DNA of 64,000 nt from positions 938,966 through 1,002,965 of the forward strand of contig NZ_CH724156.1 of NCBI RefSeq assembly GCF_000152625.1, read 5' to 3'. A program made the position numbers and the translations under genes. The stretch is from Roseovarius nubinhibens ISM. GTDB lineage: Bacteria > Pseudomonadota > Alphaproteobacteria > Rhodobacterales > Rhodobacteraceae. Positions within the stretch are counted from its first letter, which is position 1, and every line of letters starts with the position of its first letter. The notes below the pieces were generated by a model. That model saw nothing but the letters and a program-made list of their open reading frames with translations. It was not told the origin of the DNA and did not search any database. Below are positions 36,693 through 44,905 of the stretch, one piece after another.

Positions 36693-37790
36693 ATGTCCGA
36701 CACCCCGATCATCGACCTCCAGAACCTGGAAAAGCGGTTCGGCAAATTCACTGCCGTGTCGAATGTCTCGCTGTCGCTGCGGCAGGGCGAATTCTTCTCG
36801 CTGCTCGGCCCCTCGGGCTGTGGCAAGACCACGGTGCTGCGGATGATCGCCGGGTTTCAGGAGCCGAGCTCGGGACAGGTGCTGATCGACGGGCAGGACA
36901 TGTCCGACATCCCCGCCAACAAACGTCCGACCAATATGGTCTTTCAGAGCTACGCCATCTTCCCGCATCTCAATGTCGGCGACAACGTGGCCTACGGGCT
37001 GCGCGGCCGTGGCATCGCCCGCACCGAGATCGATCAGCGCGTCTCCGAGGCGCTCGACATGGTCGAGCTGGGCGGGCTGCAATCGCGCCGCGCCACCGAG
37101 CTTTCGGGCGGCCAGCGTCAACGCGTGGCCCTCGCCCGCGCCCTCGTGATGCGCCCCAAGGTGCTCTTGCTGGACGAACCGCTCTCGGCGCTGGACAAGA
37201 ACCTGCGCGAACAGATGCAGTTCGAGATGCGCCATCTGCAGCAAAGCCTCGGCATCACCTTCGTCATGGTCACCCATGACCAATATGAGGCGATGACCAT
37301 GTCCGACCGGATCGGCGTCATGTTCAATGGCGAGCTGGTGCAGGTCGACGCTCCCAACGTGCTCTATGCCCGGCCCCGCAACCGGGCGGTGGCGAATTTC
37401 ATCGGCGGCATGAACTTCCTGCCCGCCGATGCCAAAGAGGACGCGAGCGGCGCGCTTGACGTGACGATGCCCGGCTTTGGCCGGATGCGGATCGACCAGA
37501 ACCCGAATGTCACCGCCCGCAGCGCCCAGGCGCTGGTCGGCATCCGGCCCGAACAGCTCGAAATCGCCGCCGACCGGCCCGCCGATTACGATGCCGTCGC
37601 CAAGGGCACCGTGCGCGACGTCGCCTTCTATGGCGAGAACATCCATTACCGCGTGCTGCTCGACGGGGTCGAAACACCCATCGCCGCCTCCGTGCCAAAT
37701 TACTTTCACAGTATCGATTTCAAACCCGGCGATGCCGTCTGGCTCGGGGTCCAGAGCGCTTCGGTGATCGACCTCGGACGGGACAGCTAG
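36693..37790 (+). CDS. ABC transporter ATP-binding protein, PotA-like
   Basis: A 365-residue ATPase. Walker A is GPSGCGKTT (about residue 41), the Q-loop is near MVFQSYAIFPH, the signature is LSGGQRQRVALARAL, Walker B is VLLLDEPLSALD and the switch His is in MVTHDQYEA. The C-terminal 130 residues form a TOBE-type domain (GIRPEQLEI). It energises the two upstream permeases and starts 7 bp after PotC-like. Confidence 0.95.
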   Translation: MSDTPIIDLQNLEKRFGKFTAVSNVSLSLRQGEFFSLLGPSGCGKTTVLRMIAGFQEPSSGQVLIDGQDMSDIPANKRPTNMVFQSYAIFPHLNVGDNVAYGLRGRGIARTEIDQRVSEALDMVELGGLQSRRATELSGGQRQRVALARALVMRPKVLLLDEPLSALDKNLREQMQFEMRHLQQSLGITFVMVTHDQYEAMTMSDRIGVMFNGELVQVDAPNVLYARPRNRAVANFIGGMNFLPADAKEDASGALDVTMPGFGRMRIDQNPNVTARSAQALVGIRPEQLEIAADRPADYDAVAKGTVRDVAFYGENIHYRVLLDGVETPIAASVPNYFHSIDFKPGDAVWLGVQSASVIDLGRDS

Positions 37791-37830
37791 AATACCGTCG
37801 CAATACAGACCAAAAACAGGGAGATAAAAA

Positions 37831-38889
37831 ATGAAGAAAATGACACTCGGCGCCTTGGCGCTTTCCGTGGCCTCGGCACCGCTCACAGCCACCGCCGGCG
37901 GCGCGGATCTGACCGTCTTCGACTGGTCCGGATATGAGGATACCGGCTTTTTCGGCAGCTACATGGAGGAGTATAACGAAGCCCCCTCCTACACGTTCTT
38001 CGGCAGCCAGGAAGAGGCCTTCACCAAGCTGCAATCCGGCTTTACCGCCGATCTCGCCCACCCCTGCTCGGACGCCGTGCGCAAATGGGTCGCCGCCGAT
38101 CTGATCAAGCCGCTCGACCCCGCCAAGCTCGACCATTGGGACGCGCTTTTGCCGCAGATCAAAGAGGTCGACGGCATCATGATCGACGGCGAGGTCTATA
38201 TGATGCCCTTCGAATGGGGCAACACCGGGCTCATCTACCGCACCGACAAGATCGCCGATGACGCGATTTCCCTGCAATTGCTGGCCGATCCGGCCTATCA
38301 GGGCAAGGTCGCCATCCCCGACGCCGCCTCCTCGGCCTATGCGCTCGCGGCGCTGGCGACGGGCAATGCCGCCGATTACACCAAGATGAGCGACGAACAG
38401 TTCCAAGAGGCCTCGGACTATCTCCGCAAGGTCCATCCCAACGTGCGTTTCTACTGGTCGGACGCCGGTCAGATGGATCAGGCCATGGCCAGCGGCGAAT
38501 TGGAGATGGGCTGGGCCTGGAACCAGTCAGAGCTCAACCTGATCTGGAACGACACACCCGCCAAGATGATGCGCGACGTGGACAAGGGCATCGCGACCTG
38601 GGTCTGTGGCTATGTGCATCTCAAATCCTCCACCGCCTCCGACGACCAGGTCTATGACCTGCTCAACGCCCTCTCGGCCAAGGAAAGCGGCAAATACATC
38701 ATCGAAAGCTGGGGCTACCCGCATGGCAACGCCGAGGCTTTCGAGATCGCCGATCAAGAGCTGATCGCCACCTATGGCTTTGACGACGTTGATCAATTCT
38801 TTGAAGGCAGCCTCTTCTTCGACGCGGTCGATCCCGCGCTTGAGGCCCGGATGCTGAAGGAGTTCGAGCGCATCAAATCCGGCTTCTAA
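37831..38889 (+). CDS. ABC transporter substrate-binding protein, PotD-like
   Basis: A 352-residue periplasmic binding protein of the polyamine type, with a signal peptide (residues 1-22, ending ATAG) and the DLTVFDWSGYEDTGFF opening common to PotD/PotF-like proteins. The mature protein has the PFEWGNTGLIYRTD and GWAWNQSELNLIW segments near the ligand cleft. Trp/Tyr-rich sites of this type can form aromatic cages for cationic amines. It closes the transporter operon; a hairpin follows. Confidence 0.92.
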   Translation: MKKMTLGALALSVASAPLTATAGGADLTVFDWSGYEDTGFFGSYMEEYNEAPSYTFFGSQEEAFTKLQSGFTADLAHPCSDAVRKWVAADLIKPLDPAKLDHWDALLPQIKEVDGIMIDGEVYMMPFEWGNTGLIYRTDKIADDAISLQLLADPAYQGKVAIPDAASSAYALAALATGNAADYTKMSDEQFQEASDYLRKVHPNVRFYWSDAGQMDQAMASGELEMGWAWNQSELNLIWNDTPAKMMRDVDKGIATWVCGYVHLKSSTASDDQVYDLLNALSAKESGKYIIESWGYPHGNAEAFEIADQELIATYGFDDVDQFFEGSLFFDAVDPALEARMLKEFERIKSGF

Positions 38890-38903
38890 GCCCCTCTCTC
38901 CCA

Positions 38904-38936
38904 CGCGCCGGGGCTGCCTCTTCTGGCCCCGGCGCG
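38904..38936 (+). terminator. Strong hairpin between binding-protein and flavoenzyme genes
   Basis: CGCGCCGGGGC and its exact complement form an 11-bp stem with an 11-nt loop, 15 bp after the binding-protein stop. There is no T-run. It may lower read-through into the catabolic genes or protect the 3' end of the transporter mRNA. Confidence 0.5.
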
Positions 38937-38967
38937 CCCAATACCACCTCTTGTTGCAGGATCGCGG

Positions 38968-41043
38968 ATGACCCAGGCGAGCCCCTATTCCCTTTTGTTC
39001 GACCCTGTAAAGATTGGCCCTGTTACGGCCCGGAACCGCTTCTACCAAGTGCCCCATTGCAACGGCATGGGCCATGTGCGCCCCCGCGCCGAGGCCGCCA
39101 ATCGCGCCATGAAGGCCGAAGGCGGCTGGGCCGTCGTGTCCACCCAGGAGGCGGAAATTCACCCGACCTCGGACCTGTCGCCCTTTGCCGAGAACCGCAT
39201 CTGGGACGCCCGCGACATCCCCGCCCTGCGCCTCATCACCGATGCCGTGCATGACAAGGGCTCGCTCGCCGCGATCGAGCTTGTCCACAATGGCAACCAC
39301 GCGCAGAACCTGCTCACCCGCGGGCCGATCTTCGCTCCCTCCGATATGTCGCTGAGCTATGCGCTGCCGAAACAGGCCCGCGCCATGGACAAATCCGACA
39401 TCCGCGATTTCCGCCGCTGGCACCGCGACGCCGCCCTGCGCGCCCGCGATGCAGGCTTTGACATCATCTATGTCTATGCCGGTCACAATATGACCCTCGC
39501 CCAGCATTTCATGCTGCCCCATATGAACCAGCGCAGCGACGAATATGGCGGCTCGCTCGAAAACCGCGTGCGGCTCACCCGCGAATTGCTCGAAGACACC
39601 CGCGAGGCGGTGGGCGATGATTGCGCCGTGGCCTTCCGTTTTGCCGTGGACGAAATGCTTGGTGCCGATGGCATGCAGGCCGCCGAAGAAGGCCGCGCCG
39701 TGGTCGAGATGCTCAAGGATCTGCCCGATCTCTGGGACGTGAATGTCTGCGAATGGGCCAATGATTCCATGACCACCCGGTTTCAGCCCCAGGACGGCTA
39801 TCAGAACGACTATATCTCCTTCGTCAAAAAGGTGGTGGGCGACAAACCGGTGGTCGGCGTTGGCCGTCTGACCTCGCCCGATCTGATGGTCTCGATGGTC
39901 CGCAAGGGGATCGTCGATCTGATCGGCGCCGCCCGCCCCTCCATCGCCGATCCCTTCCTGCCCAAGAAGATCGAAGAGGGCCGCATCGACGAAATCCGCG
40001 AATGTATCGGCTGCAACATCTGCGTGAGCGCCGACACCCAGGGCGTGCCGATCCGCTGCACCCAGAACCCGACCATGGGCGAGGAATGGCGGCGCGGCTG
40101 GCATCCGGAAAAGATCGCCCCCAAGGGCCGCGAAGAGGCGGCACTCGTCGTCGGCGGCGGGCCGGCAGGCCTCGAATGCGCGCTGCAACTGGCGCGGCGC
40201 GGCTATGCGGTGACGCTGGCCGAGGCGGGTCCTGAGCTGGGCGGTCGCGTGACCCGCGAAAGCGCCCTGCCCGGGCTCGGCGCCTGGAAACGCGTGGCCG
40301 ATTACCGCCTCAACGAACTGCGCCAGCGCGGCAATGTCGATCTCTTCACCGACAGCCCGCTCGACGCCGACGCGGTGGCCGAGCTTGGCATTCCCAATGT
40401 CTTCATCGCCACCGGGGCCAAGTGGCGGCGCGACGGGATCGGCCGCACCACCCTGCGCAGCCCGCCCCGCATCGCCCCTGACGCCTCCATCTATACCCCC
40501 GATGACATCATGGCAGGCCACCTGCCGCCCAAGGGTCGCATCGCGATCTATGATGACGACCAGATCTATATCGCGGGCGTTCTGGCGGAAAAGCTCGTGC
40601 AGGAGGGCTATGAGGTCAGCCTCATCACCCCCGGCCTCATGGTCTCGACCTGGACCGATCTCACCCTCGAACAGCACCGCGTGCAATCGCGCCTGATCGA
40701 GATGGGCGTCAGCCTGCATGTGACCCGGCAACTGACCGCGGTCGACGCCGGATCGATGCGCGTCGCCTGCACCTATTCGGGCCGCGAAGAGGACATCCCC
40801 TGCGACGCCGCCCTCCTGGTCACCGAACGCCACCGCGAGACCGCGCTCTATGAGGCGCTCAAGGCGCGCGGCGATCTGACCACGCTCGACCTCATCGGCG
40901 ACGCGGCGATGCCCGCGCTCATCGCCGATGCGGTCTATCACGGCCATCTGGCCGCCCGCAGTTTTGAAGCCGACCCGGCAGAAGTGGATCGCAACCTCTT
41001 CCGCCGTGAAATCACCGACCTTAGCGAAGAGACACAGCCATGA
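38968..41043 (+). CDS. Trimethylamine-dehydrogenase-like flavin/Fe-S oxidoreductase (N-demethylase type)
   Basis: A 691-residue protein. Residues about 1-370 are an old-yellow-enzyme FMN barrel (FDPVKIGPVTARNRF; MLPHMNQRSDEYGGSLENR). A Cys motif at about 350-370 (CIGCNICV...CTQNP) binds a 4Fe-4S cluster. Residues about 390-691 are an FAD/NAD-type domain with GGGPAGLECALQLARRGY. Trimethylamine dehydrogenase, dimethylglycine demethylase DgcA and stachydrine-pathway enzymes share this build and remove N-methyl groups as formaldehyde. It overlaps the Rieske gene by 4 bp, so the two act in one pathway. The exact amine is not known. Confidence 0.9.
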   Translation: MTQASPYSLLFDPVKIGPVTARNRFYQVPHCNGMGHVRPRAEAANRAMKAEGGWAVVSTQEAEIHPTSDLSPFAENRIWDARDIPALRLITDAVHDKGSLAAIELVHNGNHAQNLLTRGPIFAPSDMSLSYALPKQARAMDKSDIRDFRRWHRDAALRARDAGFDIIYVYAGHNMTLAQHFMLPHMNQRSDEYGGSLENRVRLTRELLEDTREAVGDDCAVAFRFAVDEMLGADGMQAAEEGRAVVEMLKDLPDLWDVNVCEWANDSMTTRFQPQDGYQNDYISFVKKVVGDKPVVGVGRLTSPDLMVSMVRKGIVDLIGAARPSIADPFLPKKIEEGRIDEIRECIGCNICVSADTQGVPIRCTQNPTMGEEWRRGWHPEKIAPKGREEAALVVGGGPAGLECALQLARRGYAVTLAEAGPELGGRVTRESALPGLGAWKRVADYRLNELRQRGNVDLFTDSPLDADAVAELGIPNVFIATGAKWRRDGIGRTTLRSPPRIAPDASIYTPDDIMAGHLPPKGRIAIYDDDQIYIAGVLAEKLVQEGYEVSLITPGLMVSTWTDLTLEQHRVQSRLIEMGVSLHVTRQLTAVDAGSMRVACTYSGREEDIPCDAALLVTERHRETALYEALKARGDLTTLDLIGDAAMPALIADAVYHGHLAARSFEADPAEVDRNLFRREITDLSEETQP

Positions 41044-42263
41044 ACCGTCCCTCCGATCTCGACACGCTCATCGCCCGCCACCAAGACGGGCTCGCCCTGC
41101 CCCGCGAGTTCTACACGCGGCAGGACATCTATGATTACGACATCGCCGCCTATTGGAACCAGAGCTGGATCTGGGTCGGCCATGAAAGCCAGCTGCCCAA
41201 TCCCGGCGATTACATCACCTTCGATTACGGGCAGGAATCGATCATCGTGGTGCGCGACAAAGAGGGCGCGCTGCATGCCCATCTCAACGTCTGCCGCCAT
41301 CGCGGCTCGCGCGTTTGCACCGAGAGTTCCGGCAATGCCCGCGTTCTCGTCTGCCCCTATCACGCCTGGACCTTCGAGCTGTCGGGTCAGCTCCGCTCGG
41401 GCCGCGCCATGGGCCCCGATTTCGACCCCGGCAAATGGGGGCTCTTCCCGGCCCAGCTCCGGGTCTTCCAAGGGCTGATCTTCGTCTGTGCCAGCGCCGA
41501 CGCCCCGCCCATCGACGCCGGTCTGGCCGATCTCGCGCCGCTCACCGCGCCCTTCGGGCTCGACCGGCTCAAGATCGCCCATAGCGCCAGCTACCCGGTG
41601 CCCGCCAACTGGAAGCTCGCGGTTGAAAACTACATGGAATGCTACCACTGCGCGCCGTCTCACAAGGAATACGCACGCTCGCACACGCTCAAGGCGCCGC
41701 ATGAGATGGAAGGGCTGATGGAGCCTCTACAGGCCCGCTCTGCCGCCATCGGCCTGCCCACCGACATCTATCACACGAGCGGCGCGGCCGCGGGCGGTGC
41801 CGGGGCCGACACCTACTATCGGCGCTACCCGCTCTATGACGGGTTCGAAACCGGCTCGCGCGACGGCACCGCGCTCGCCCCGCTGCTCGGCGATCTGACC
41901 GGCCTTGACGGCGGCGCGACCGACCTGCAGATCGGCCCGCTCAACAATTTCCTGATCTATGCCGATCACGTGGTGGGCTACCGCTTTGTGCCGCGCGGGC
42001 TGCAAGAGACGGATATTCAGATCGTCTGGCTCGTCCATGAAGACGCCGAAGAGGGCCGCGACTATGACGTCGACGCGCTCACTTGGCTCTGGCATGTGAC
42101 CTCGCTGGATGATGAACGGATCATCCGCCACAATCAGGAAGGCGTGAATTCGCAATTCTTCCAACCCGGCCCGCTCAACCCGATGGAATGGGGCATCCAG
42201 AGCTTTTACGAGGGCTATCTCGGCCTCATCGCCAAGCCCCCCGCCCGCCACGCGGCGGAATGA
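41040..42263 (+). CDS. Rieske oxygenase alpha subunit, GbcA/Stc2-like
   Basis: A 407-residue aromatic-ring-hydroxylase type oxygenase. The Rieske 2Fe-2S ligands are in CRHRGSRVC and CPYHAW (about residues 85-110). The catalytic iron site is in ENYMECYHCAPSH (about 198-211). This subgroup includes glycine betaine monooxygenase GbcA and proline-betaine demethylase Stc2, which oxidatively N-demethylate quaternary amines. It is coupled to the flavoenzyme by ATGA overlap. The usual FMN/2Fe-2S reductase (GbcB type) is not present here, so electrons must come from another locus. It ends adjacent to the convergent deiminase. Confidence 0.9.
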   Translation: MNRPSDLDTLIARHQDGLALPREFYTRQDIYDYDIAAYWNQSWIWVGHESQLPNPGDYITFDYGQESIIVVRDKEGALHAHLNVCRHRGSRVCTESSGNARVLVCPYHAWTFELSGQLRSGRAMGPDFDPGKWGLFPAQLRVFQGLIFVCASADAPPIDAGLADLAPLTAPFGLDRLKIAHSASYPVPANWKLAVENYMECYHCAPSHKEYARSHTLKAPHEMEGLMEPLQARSAAIGLPTDIYHTSGAAAGGAGADTYYRRYPLYDGFETGSRDGTALAPLLGDLTGLDGGATDLQIGPLNNFLIYADHVVGYRFVPRGLQETDIQIVWLVHEDAEEGRDYDVDALTWLWHVTSLDDERIIRHNQEGVNSQFFQPGPLNPMEWGIQSFYEGYLGLIAKPPARHAAE

Positions 42264-43334
42264 TCAGACGGCTGGCATCTGTTGCGTCGCGCAATGGATG
42301 CCACCGCCCATCTCGCCGAGCGGATCGACATTGAGCGTCACGATCTCGCGCCCGGGATAATGCCGGGCCAGGGCCGCGCGCGCGATCTCATCAGCCTCGC
42401 GATCCCCGAATTCCGCCGCAATGACCGCCCCGTTGCACACATAGTAATTCGCATAGGACGCCACGAAATCGAGGCTCTTGATCCGCCGCCGATGCGGCTC
42501 GGGGATCACCTCGACGGTTAGGCCCTCGGCCAGCAGACGGTCATAGGTGCCAAGCGCCGCCAGATGGAACGGATCGCCCATATCCGGATCATCCGGCAGG
42601 TTGATCAACACCCGCCCCGGCCCGGTGAACCGCGCCAGACTGTCGATGTGGTAATCAGTGATGTCCTCGCCCCAGACCCCGTCCGACCAGATCATCCTCT
42701 CCGCGCCATAGGCCGCCAAAAGCCGCGCCTCGATCTCGTCACGCGAGAGGCCCGGGTTGCGATTGTCATTCACCCAGCTGCTTTCATGCGCCAGCAAAAG
42801 CCCGTGCCCGTCCTGTTCGACACCGCCCGCCTCGCCGCGCAGCCCGCTTGGCAAGAGCCGCAGACCAAGCCGCTCGGCCACACGCGCCGCAATCTGCGCA
42901 TCGTGCGCGTGGACCTGTTTCTCGCCCCAGCCATTGAACTGAATATGGCTGACCGCCAGATCGCCCGCGCCATTGACGACGAAAATCGGCCCGGCGTCGC
43001 GGCACCACAGATCCTCGGTGGGAATGTCCCACAGCTCGACCCGCGCCGAGAGCTTTTTGCGCGCACGCGCATGGTCGGCCTTGTCCGCCAGCAGGATCAC
43101 CGGCTCGAACTCTGCGATACTATTGGCAATATCCGCGATGGTCTGTTGCGCCATATCGAGGAAAACGGGATCGGGATGGACCTTCCGGTTTACCGGCCAT
43201 TGCATGAAACTGCGCGCATGGGGCGCCTCTTCCGGCGGCACAGCGTAGCCCTCGGCCCCCGCCGCAAATCCGCGCCCGGCCATTGCCGCAAGCCCGGCCG
43301 CCCCGCCCGCCGCCAACAGATTTCGCCTGTTCAT
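42264..43334 (-). CDS. Tat-exported agmatine deiminase / peptidyl-arginine deiminase family protein
   Basis: A 356-residue guanidino-group hydrolase of the agmatine deiminase family (family reaction: agmatine to N-carbamoylputrescine). Conserved segments are EDLWCRDAGPIFV, NGWGEK, HIDSLARF and the C-terminal GGGIHCATQQMP with the catalytic Cys. The N-terminus MNRRNLLAAGGAAG... AxA is a twin-arginine signal, so it is predicted to be periplasmic, unlike the usual cytoplasmic enzymes. The ATG at 43334 starts at the Tat motif. The gene abuts the Rieske gene tail-to-tail. Confidence 0.88.
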   Translation of the reverse strand: MNRRNLLAAGGAAGLAAMAGRGFAAGAEGYAVPPEEAPHARSFMQWPVNRKVHPDPVFLDMAQQTIADIANSIAEFEPVILLADKADHARARKKLSARVELWDIPTEDLWCRDAGPIFVVNGAGDLAVSHIQFNGWGEKQVHAHDAQIAARVAERLGLRLLPSGLRGEAGGVEQDGHGLLLAHESSWVNDNRNPGLSRDEIEARLLAAYGAERMIWSDGVWGEDITDYHIDSLARFTGPGRVLINLPDDPDMGDPFHLAALGTYDRLLAEGLTVEVIPEPHRRRIKSLDFVASYANYYVCNGAVIAAEFGDREADEIARAALARHYPGREIVTLNVDPLGEMGGGIHCATQQMPAV

Positions 43335-43460
43335 ATCGCGCCCCCTCCACATCCTGCCCAGAGCATAGCAAATCGCCGCCACCGCTCAAACCGGCATGCC
43401 GCCCAAAGGCAAAAGGCCCACCAATGGCGGGCCTCATCAGGATATACATCCAGAGAAAAA

Positions 43461-43547
43461 TGGTGCGGTCGAGAAGACTCGAACTTCCACGGGTGTTACC
43501 CCACAGCGACCTCAACGCTGCGCGTCTACCAATTCCGCCACGACCGC
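43461..43547 (-). tRNA. tRNA-Leu (GAG)
   Basis: On the minus strand the 87-nt segment folds as a class II tRNA. The acceptor stem is GCGGTCG.../...GACCGC-A with encoded CCA. The D-arm is GGCGGAATTGGTAGACGC, and the anticodon stem-loop CAGCG-TTGAGGT-CGCTG has anticodon GAG (43511-43513). There is a long variable arm (GTGGGGTAACACCC) and the T-loop is GTTCGAGTC. The long variable arm and anticodon identify leucine, reading CUC and CUU. Confidence 0.97.
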
Positions 43548-43681
43548 ACGTGGATTGGTTCCCGGCGTATAGGACAGGTGCGCGGCATTGAAAAGGGGTA
43601 AAATGCACCTTTTTCGCGGTGCTGTAATTCCCCGCGCCATGCGCTATGACAGGCATGGTTTCTCACCCCGGATTGCCTGCC

Positions 43682-44410
43682 ATGTCACAGCCCCTCAAGT
43701 CCCCTGCCCAATCTGACCCTGCCCAGCCCGCCTCCCCGGAATGGATCACCACCCCGGGCCTCACCGGCTATGACGAGGCGGTACGTTTCATGGAGGACCG
43801 GGCCGAGGCCATCGCCCGGGGCGAGGCCCGCGAATGTATCTGGCTGGTCGAACACCCGCCGCTCTACACCGCTGGCACATCGGCCCGGCCCGAGGATCTC
43901 ACCGATCCCGACCGATTCCCCGTGCATACGTCGAAACGCGGCGGACAATACACCTATCACGGCCCCGGCCAGCGCGTCGTCTATGTCATGCTCGACGTCG
44001 GTGCCCGTGGCCGCGACGTGCGCTGTTTCGTCCGTCAGCTCGAGGCCTGGGTGATCGCCACGCTCGATGAATTCAACATTCGCGGCGAAATCCGCGACGG
44101 GCGCGTCGGCGTCTGGGTCACCCGCAGTGACAAGCCGCTGACCGCCACCGGCGCACCGCAAGAGGACAAGATCGCCGCCATCGGCATCCGCCTGCGCAAA
44201 TGGGTGAGCTTTCACGGCATCTCGATCAATGTCGAACCCGATCTCGATCATTTCACCGGCATCGTGCCCTGCGGCATCACCGACCATGGCGTCACGAGCC
44301 TCGTCGATCTCGGTCTGCCGGTGGTGATGGAGGATGTCGATCTCGCCCTGCGCCGCACCTTCGACGCCGTCTTTGCCGCCGATCCCACATGCGACAAACC
44401 TGCTGGTTGA
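43682..44410 (+). CDS. lipB: Octanoyltransferase LipB
   Basis: A 242-residue enzyme moving octanoate from acyl-carrier protein to lipoyl domains of 2-oxoacid dehydrogenases and the glycine cleavage system. Signature segments are [15 protein letters not shown], the [17 protein letters not shown] lysine region and FTGIVPCGI with the catalytic Cys. The start at 43682 (MSQPL) is chosen because conserved sequence starts soon after; ATGs at 43655 and 43646 are in frame but have no better ribosome site. It is followed by a cytochrome c gene on the same strand. Confidence 0.95.
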   Translation: MSQPLKSPAQSDPAQPASPEWITTPGLTGYDEAVRFMEDRAEAIARGEARECIWLVEHPPLYTAGTSARPEDLTDPDRFPVHTSKRGGQYTYHGPGQRVVYVMLDVGARGRDVRCFVRQLEAWVIATLDEFNIRGEIRDGRVGVWVTRSDKPLTATGAPQEDKIAAIGIRLRKWVSFHGISINVEPDLDHFTGIVPCGITDHGVTSLVDLGLPVVMEDVDLALRRTFDAVFAADPTCDKPAG

Positions 44411-44467
44411 TCCAACCGCCCGAATGGCCCACCCTCAACGCCACACGCCAGCCCGGAGGAGACACCC

Positions 44468-44905
44468 ATGACCGTTCGCCTGAGCTTTGCCAGCCTGATC
44501 GCCCTTGCCCTGACCACCCTGCCCCTTCATGCCGAAGGGGATCCGGAGGCGGGCGAAAAGGCCTTCAAGAAATGCCGCGCCTGCCACACGGTTGCCGATG
44601 GGGACCGGGTGATCTTCAAGGGCGGCAAGGCCGGCCCCAATCTCTACGGGCTGATCGGCCGCCCCGCCGCGGGCACCGATTTCCGCTATAGCTCTGCCAT
44701 GCAGGCGCTGGGCGAAACCGGCTTTGTTTGGGACGCGGAGAATTTCACCGAATTCATGCAAGACCCGGTGGGCTTTGTAAAAACCACGCTCGACGACAAT
44801 GGCGCGCGCACCCGGATGACCCAAAAGCTCAAGGCAGAGGATGCCGCCGATGTCGCCGCCTGGCTCGCCTCCGTTGGCCCTGCCCCGACCGAGAGCGGCT
44901 CATAA
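44468..44905 (+). CDS. Class I c-type cytochrome, periplasmic
   Basis: A 145-residue protein with a signal peptide (residues 1-22, ending LHA), the heme motif CRACH (about residues 36-40), and the FKGGKAGPNLYGLIGR and FRYSSAM segments typical of cytochrome c2-like proteins. It is a soluble periplasmic electron carrier. GGAGGAG precedes the ATG. It lies at the end of the formate dehydrogenase region, convergent with the sensor kinase (6-bp overlap). It could accept electrons from the adjacent systems, which is inference. Confidence 0.92.
   Translation: MTVRLSFASLIALALTTLPLHAEGDPEAGEKAFKKCRACHTVADGDRVIFKGGKAGPNLYGLIGRPAAGTDFRYSSAMQALGETGFVWDAENFTEFMQDPVGFVKTTLDDNGARTRMTQKLKAEDAADVAAWLASVGPAPTESGS

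Noticed and set aside
43646..43681. Longer LipB start at 43646 or 43655
   Set aside because: No better ribosome site, and the extra residues precede the conserved region; left as alternatives only.
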